A program made the position numbers and the translations under genes. From Anthracocystis setariae (lineage: Eukaryota; Basidiomycota; Ustilaginomycetes; Ustilaginales; Ustilaginaceae): 64,000 nt of DNA. This document shows positions 63,856 to 64,000 of the stretch, piece by piece (position 1 is the stretch's first letter; the number at the start of each line of letters is the position of its first letter). The notes under the pieces were generated by a model, which was not told the DNA's origin, searched no databases, and saw only the letters and a list, made by a program, of their open reading frames with translations. The DNA lies in assembly GCA_928724745.1 (NCBI GenBank), contig CAKMXJ010000020.1, positions 518,073-582,072 on the forward strand, in the 5' to 3' direction.

Positions 63856-64000
63856 TTGCAAGGGCTCTCCCACGGAGGTGCTTCACACCGTGAAATCTGT
63901 ACTAATAGAACTTGTAGAGGGACCCAAACGGAGGGTGTATGCAAACTTTGGCGTAACCGATCAACGCCAATTCCGAGATATTTGACGTTGAACCTGGGTT
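63856..64000 (+). repeat. ~280-bp block, copy 4 (cut by window edge)
   Basis: Follows TTTTAGGGTTAGGGTTAGG and starts TTGCAAGGGCTCTCCC. Continues to the edge of the window in step with copies 2 and 3. Confidence 0.9.

Larger units (their letters stand above)
56845..64000. other. Subtelomeric repeat mosaic
   Basis: From the transposon to the window end no intact gene is seen. The region is built from repeated modules separated by TTAGGG tracts. Two ~70-bp satellite arrays each have a common leader. There are a pair of ~480-bp duplicated blocks, at least four copies of a ~280-bp block, smaller tandem repeats and an OTU-protease fragment. Module starts recur directly after telomeric repeats as TTACAAGG or TTCTAATGC. 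TTAGGG reads toward the right, so the chromosome end should lie to the right of the window. Confidence 0.85.

Overview
The window looks like a chromosome arm end of a basidiomycete, most likely a smut fungus (Ustilaginales). The evidence is as follows. Genes are compact, on both strands, with few GT-AG introns of about 80 to 130 nt. The conserved proteins are typical eukaryotic housekeeping proteins with the look of smut orthologues. The right end carries vertebrate-type TTAGGG repeats mixed with subtelomeric repeats. The G-rich strand reads left to right, so the telomere should lie to the right of base 64000. A cytosine-5 DNA methyltransferase gene is present, which argues against Ustilago maydis as the source (from memory of published smut genome comparisons, not tested here).

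Layout. 1-1357: 5' part of an unrecognised gene running off the left edge on the minus strand. 1358-8491: about 7.1 kb without a convincing gene, rich in short palindromic GTACTGTAC-type motifs and simple repeats. 8492-36516: a dense housekeeping block. It holds a VIP1-like RRM protein fused in frame to an SSP120-like EF-hand protein, an I66-type protease inhibitor, TRM82, mitochondrial processing peptidase beta, an Ent3-type epsin, a BAH-type DNA methyltransferase, poly(A) polymerase, ribosomal protein L17, a carboxymuconolactone decarboxylase/enol-lactonase fusion divergent from a secreted intradiol dioxygenase, a secreted membrane-anchored alpha/beta hydrolase and proteasome alpha-5. 37460-37957: a small single-pass membrane protein. 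37958-42700: gene-poor, with a possible hydrolase relic. 42701-53968: NAD-glutamate dehydrogenase, an alpha-arrestin, a decayed membrane-protein gene, a low-complexity nuclear-type protein, and two small ORFs overlapping by ATGA (a membrane peptide and a secreted Cys-rich protein). 55228-56844: a complete Tc1/mariner element with TA target duplication and one stop in its transposase. 56845-64000: a subtelomeric mosaic of about 70-bp satellite arrays, duplicated blocks, interstitial TTAGGG tracts and an OTU-protease fragment.

How genes may work together. The methyltransferase, the Tc1 element whose stop could be a C-to-T change, and the repeat-rich chromosome end could be parts of one repeat-silencing setting. 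The divergent CMD/lactonase fusion and secreted dioxygenase could act on aromatic compounds by ring cleavage followed by the 3-oxoadipate route. The remaining housekeeping genes show no operon-like logic. The most unusual signals are the VIP1-SSP120 read-through ORF, the ATGA overlap at 53702-53705, and the modular telomere-junction structure of the right end.
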